Source of the DNA: Planctomycetaceae bacterium
Lineage (GTDB): Bacteria; Planctomycetota; UBA1135; GCA-002686595
DNA length: 64,000 nucleotides
NCBI GenBank assembly: GCA_011525785.1
Contig: WYBT01000030.1
Span: forward strand, 1 to 64,000
Reading direction: 5' to 3'
Positions 63,663 through 64,000 of the stretch are shown piece by piece; the first letter of the stretch is position 1, and every line of letters begins with the position of its first letter. Below the pieces are notes generated by a model, which was not told where the DNA came from, did not search any database, and saw only the letters and a list, made by a program, of their open reading frames with translations. The translations under genes were made by a program, and so were the position numbers.

Positions 63663-64000
63663 GCGAGGCGAGCGTGGCGGAGCAACGCGCGACGGCGCCG
63701 GGCGGCGCGCAGATCCTCGACGGCAAGGCCATCGCGGCGCAGGTGCGCGCGGGCGTGCGTGCGCGCGCGCAGGCGCTGGCGGCGCGCGGCGTGACGCCGG
63801 GGTTGGTGGTCGTGCTCGTCGGCGATGATCCCGCGAGCCAAGTCTACGTGCGCAACAAGGACAAGGCTGCCCAGGAGGCGGGCTTCGCCGTGCGCACGCT
63901 CAAGCTGCCGGCGGACACGACCCAGGCGCGGCTCGAGGCGCTGATCGGCGAACTCAATCGCGATGCGGGCGTCCACGGCGTGCTGGTGCAGTTGCCGCTC
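63659..64000 (+). CDS. folD: methylenetetrahydrofolate dehydrogenase/cyclohydrolase (N-terminal part, cut by the window edge)
   Basis: The first 114 residues of Fol[16 protein letters not shown] is followed by [29 protein letters not shown], which contains the catalytic Tyr and Lys (YVRNK), and the visible part ends in [11 protein letters not shown], the start of the active-site loop. A 16-residue leader precedes the conserved start. The enzyme interconverts methylene-, methenyl- and formyl-tetrahydrofolate. The ATG overlaps the ccsA stop. The gene continues past the right edge. Confidence 0.92.
   Translation, partial: MSEASVAEQRATAPGGAQILDGKAIAAQVRAGVRARAQALAARGVTPGLVVVLVGDDPASQVYVRNKDKAAQEAGFAVRTLKLPADTTQARLEALIGELNRDAGVHGVLVQLPL

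Noticed and set aside
1..64000. tRNA, rRNA and CRISPR signals
   Set aside because: No TTCGA-loop context with cloverleaf arms, no rRNA stretches and no regularly spaced direct repeats were found by eye; a weak tRNA could still be missed.

Overview
The window is a GC-rich bacterial chromosome segment, densely coding on both strands, and most likely from a member of the Planctomycetota. The lineage evidence is in the proteins. A secreted beta-helix protein carries the calcium-loop style tail DCNGNGVADWCDL. Two secreted proteins share a Cys-containing C-terminal module of a type I associate with this phylum. There is a planctomycete-type cytochrome c domain (CNQCH), and there are multidomain Ser/Thr kinases, one of them fused to a formylglycine-generating-enzyme-like domain. 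I saw no phage, no CRISPR array, no rRNA and no convincing tRNA. One palindromic, MITE-like repeat is present.

Left third (1-20970): a Ser/Thr kinase cut by the window edge and broken by an in-frame TAG; an acyl-CoA desaturase; a cytochrome b562-like protein; methylmalonyl-CoA mutase large subunit; a convergent SbcD/SbcC-type nuclease-ATPase pair with an ACT-domain protein; a GT39-type membrane glycosyltransferase; folE; a secreted beta-helix protein; a GT-C-like membrane protein; a CBS protein; a biotin carboxylase/biotin carrier pair; a small conserved protein; and a kinase-FGE fusion. The mutase and the carboxylase pair together suggest propionyl-CoA to succinyl-CoA metabolism.

Middle (21255-36564): a tightly spaced six-gene block runs from 21255 to 27548. 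It encodes an acyl-CoA dehydrogenase homologue lacking the catalytic Glu, a PhnD-like ligand-binding protein without a signal peptide, a diiron protein with a TusA-like N-terminus, a class V aminotransferase, a DapE-like M20 hydrolase and DapD. The last three could form the succinylase branch of diaminopimelate synthesis. The first three look like an oxidative module I cannot name. A DUF1028 secreted protein and a Wzz-like protein follow. On the minus strand is a beta-oxidation operon (CoA ligase, thiolase, FadJ-like). Divergent from it is an unusual patatin-ferredoxin fusion.

Right (36713-64000): TCA-cycle genes dominate (NAD-type isocitrate dehydrogenase, malate dehydrogenase, fumC, then sucCD after some transport and nucleotide genes). 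Between these groups lie rpmH, a DUF3311/sodium-symporter pair, a MoaD-like/BNR-repeat pair, a dCTP deaminase and a Kef-type antiporter. Then come an alpha/beta hydrolase, a class C beta-lactamase-like hydrolase, a secreted cytochrome c protein with a degenerate M43 peptidase domain, a 181-bp palindromic element, a secreted lectin-like protein, a methyltransferase and an MnmD-like protein. The segment ends with tatA, mobA, a polyprenyl synthase, the ccsB(resB)/ccsA pair and the start of folD.

Stop/start overlaps of the ATGA or GTGA type are common (nine junctions) and define most of the operons. Many genes have a TANNNT hexamer, usually preceded by C and often followed by CGCG, shortly upstream. 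I read this as the local form of the -10 promoter element.
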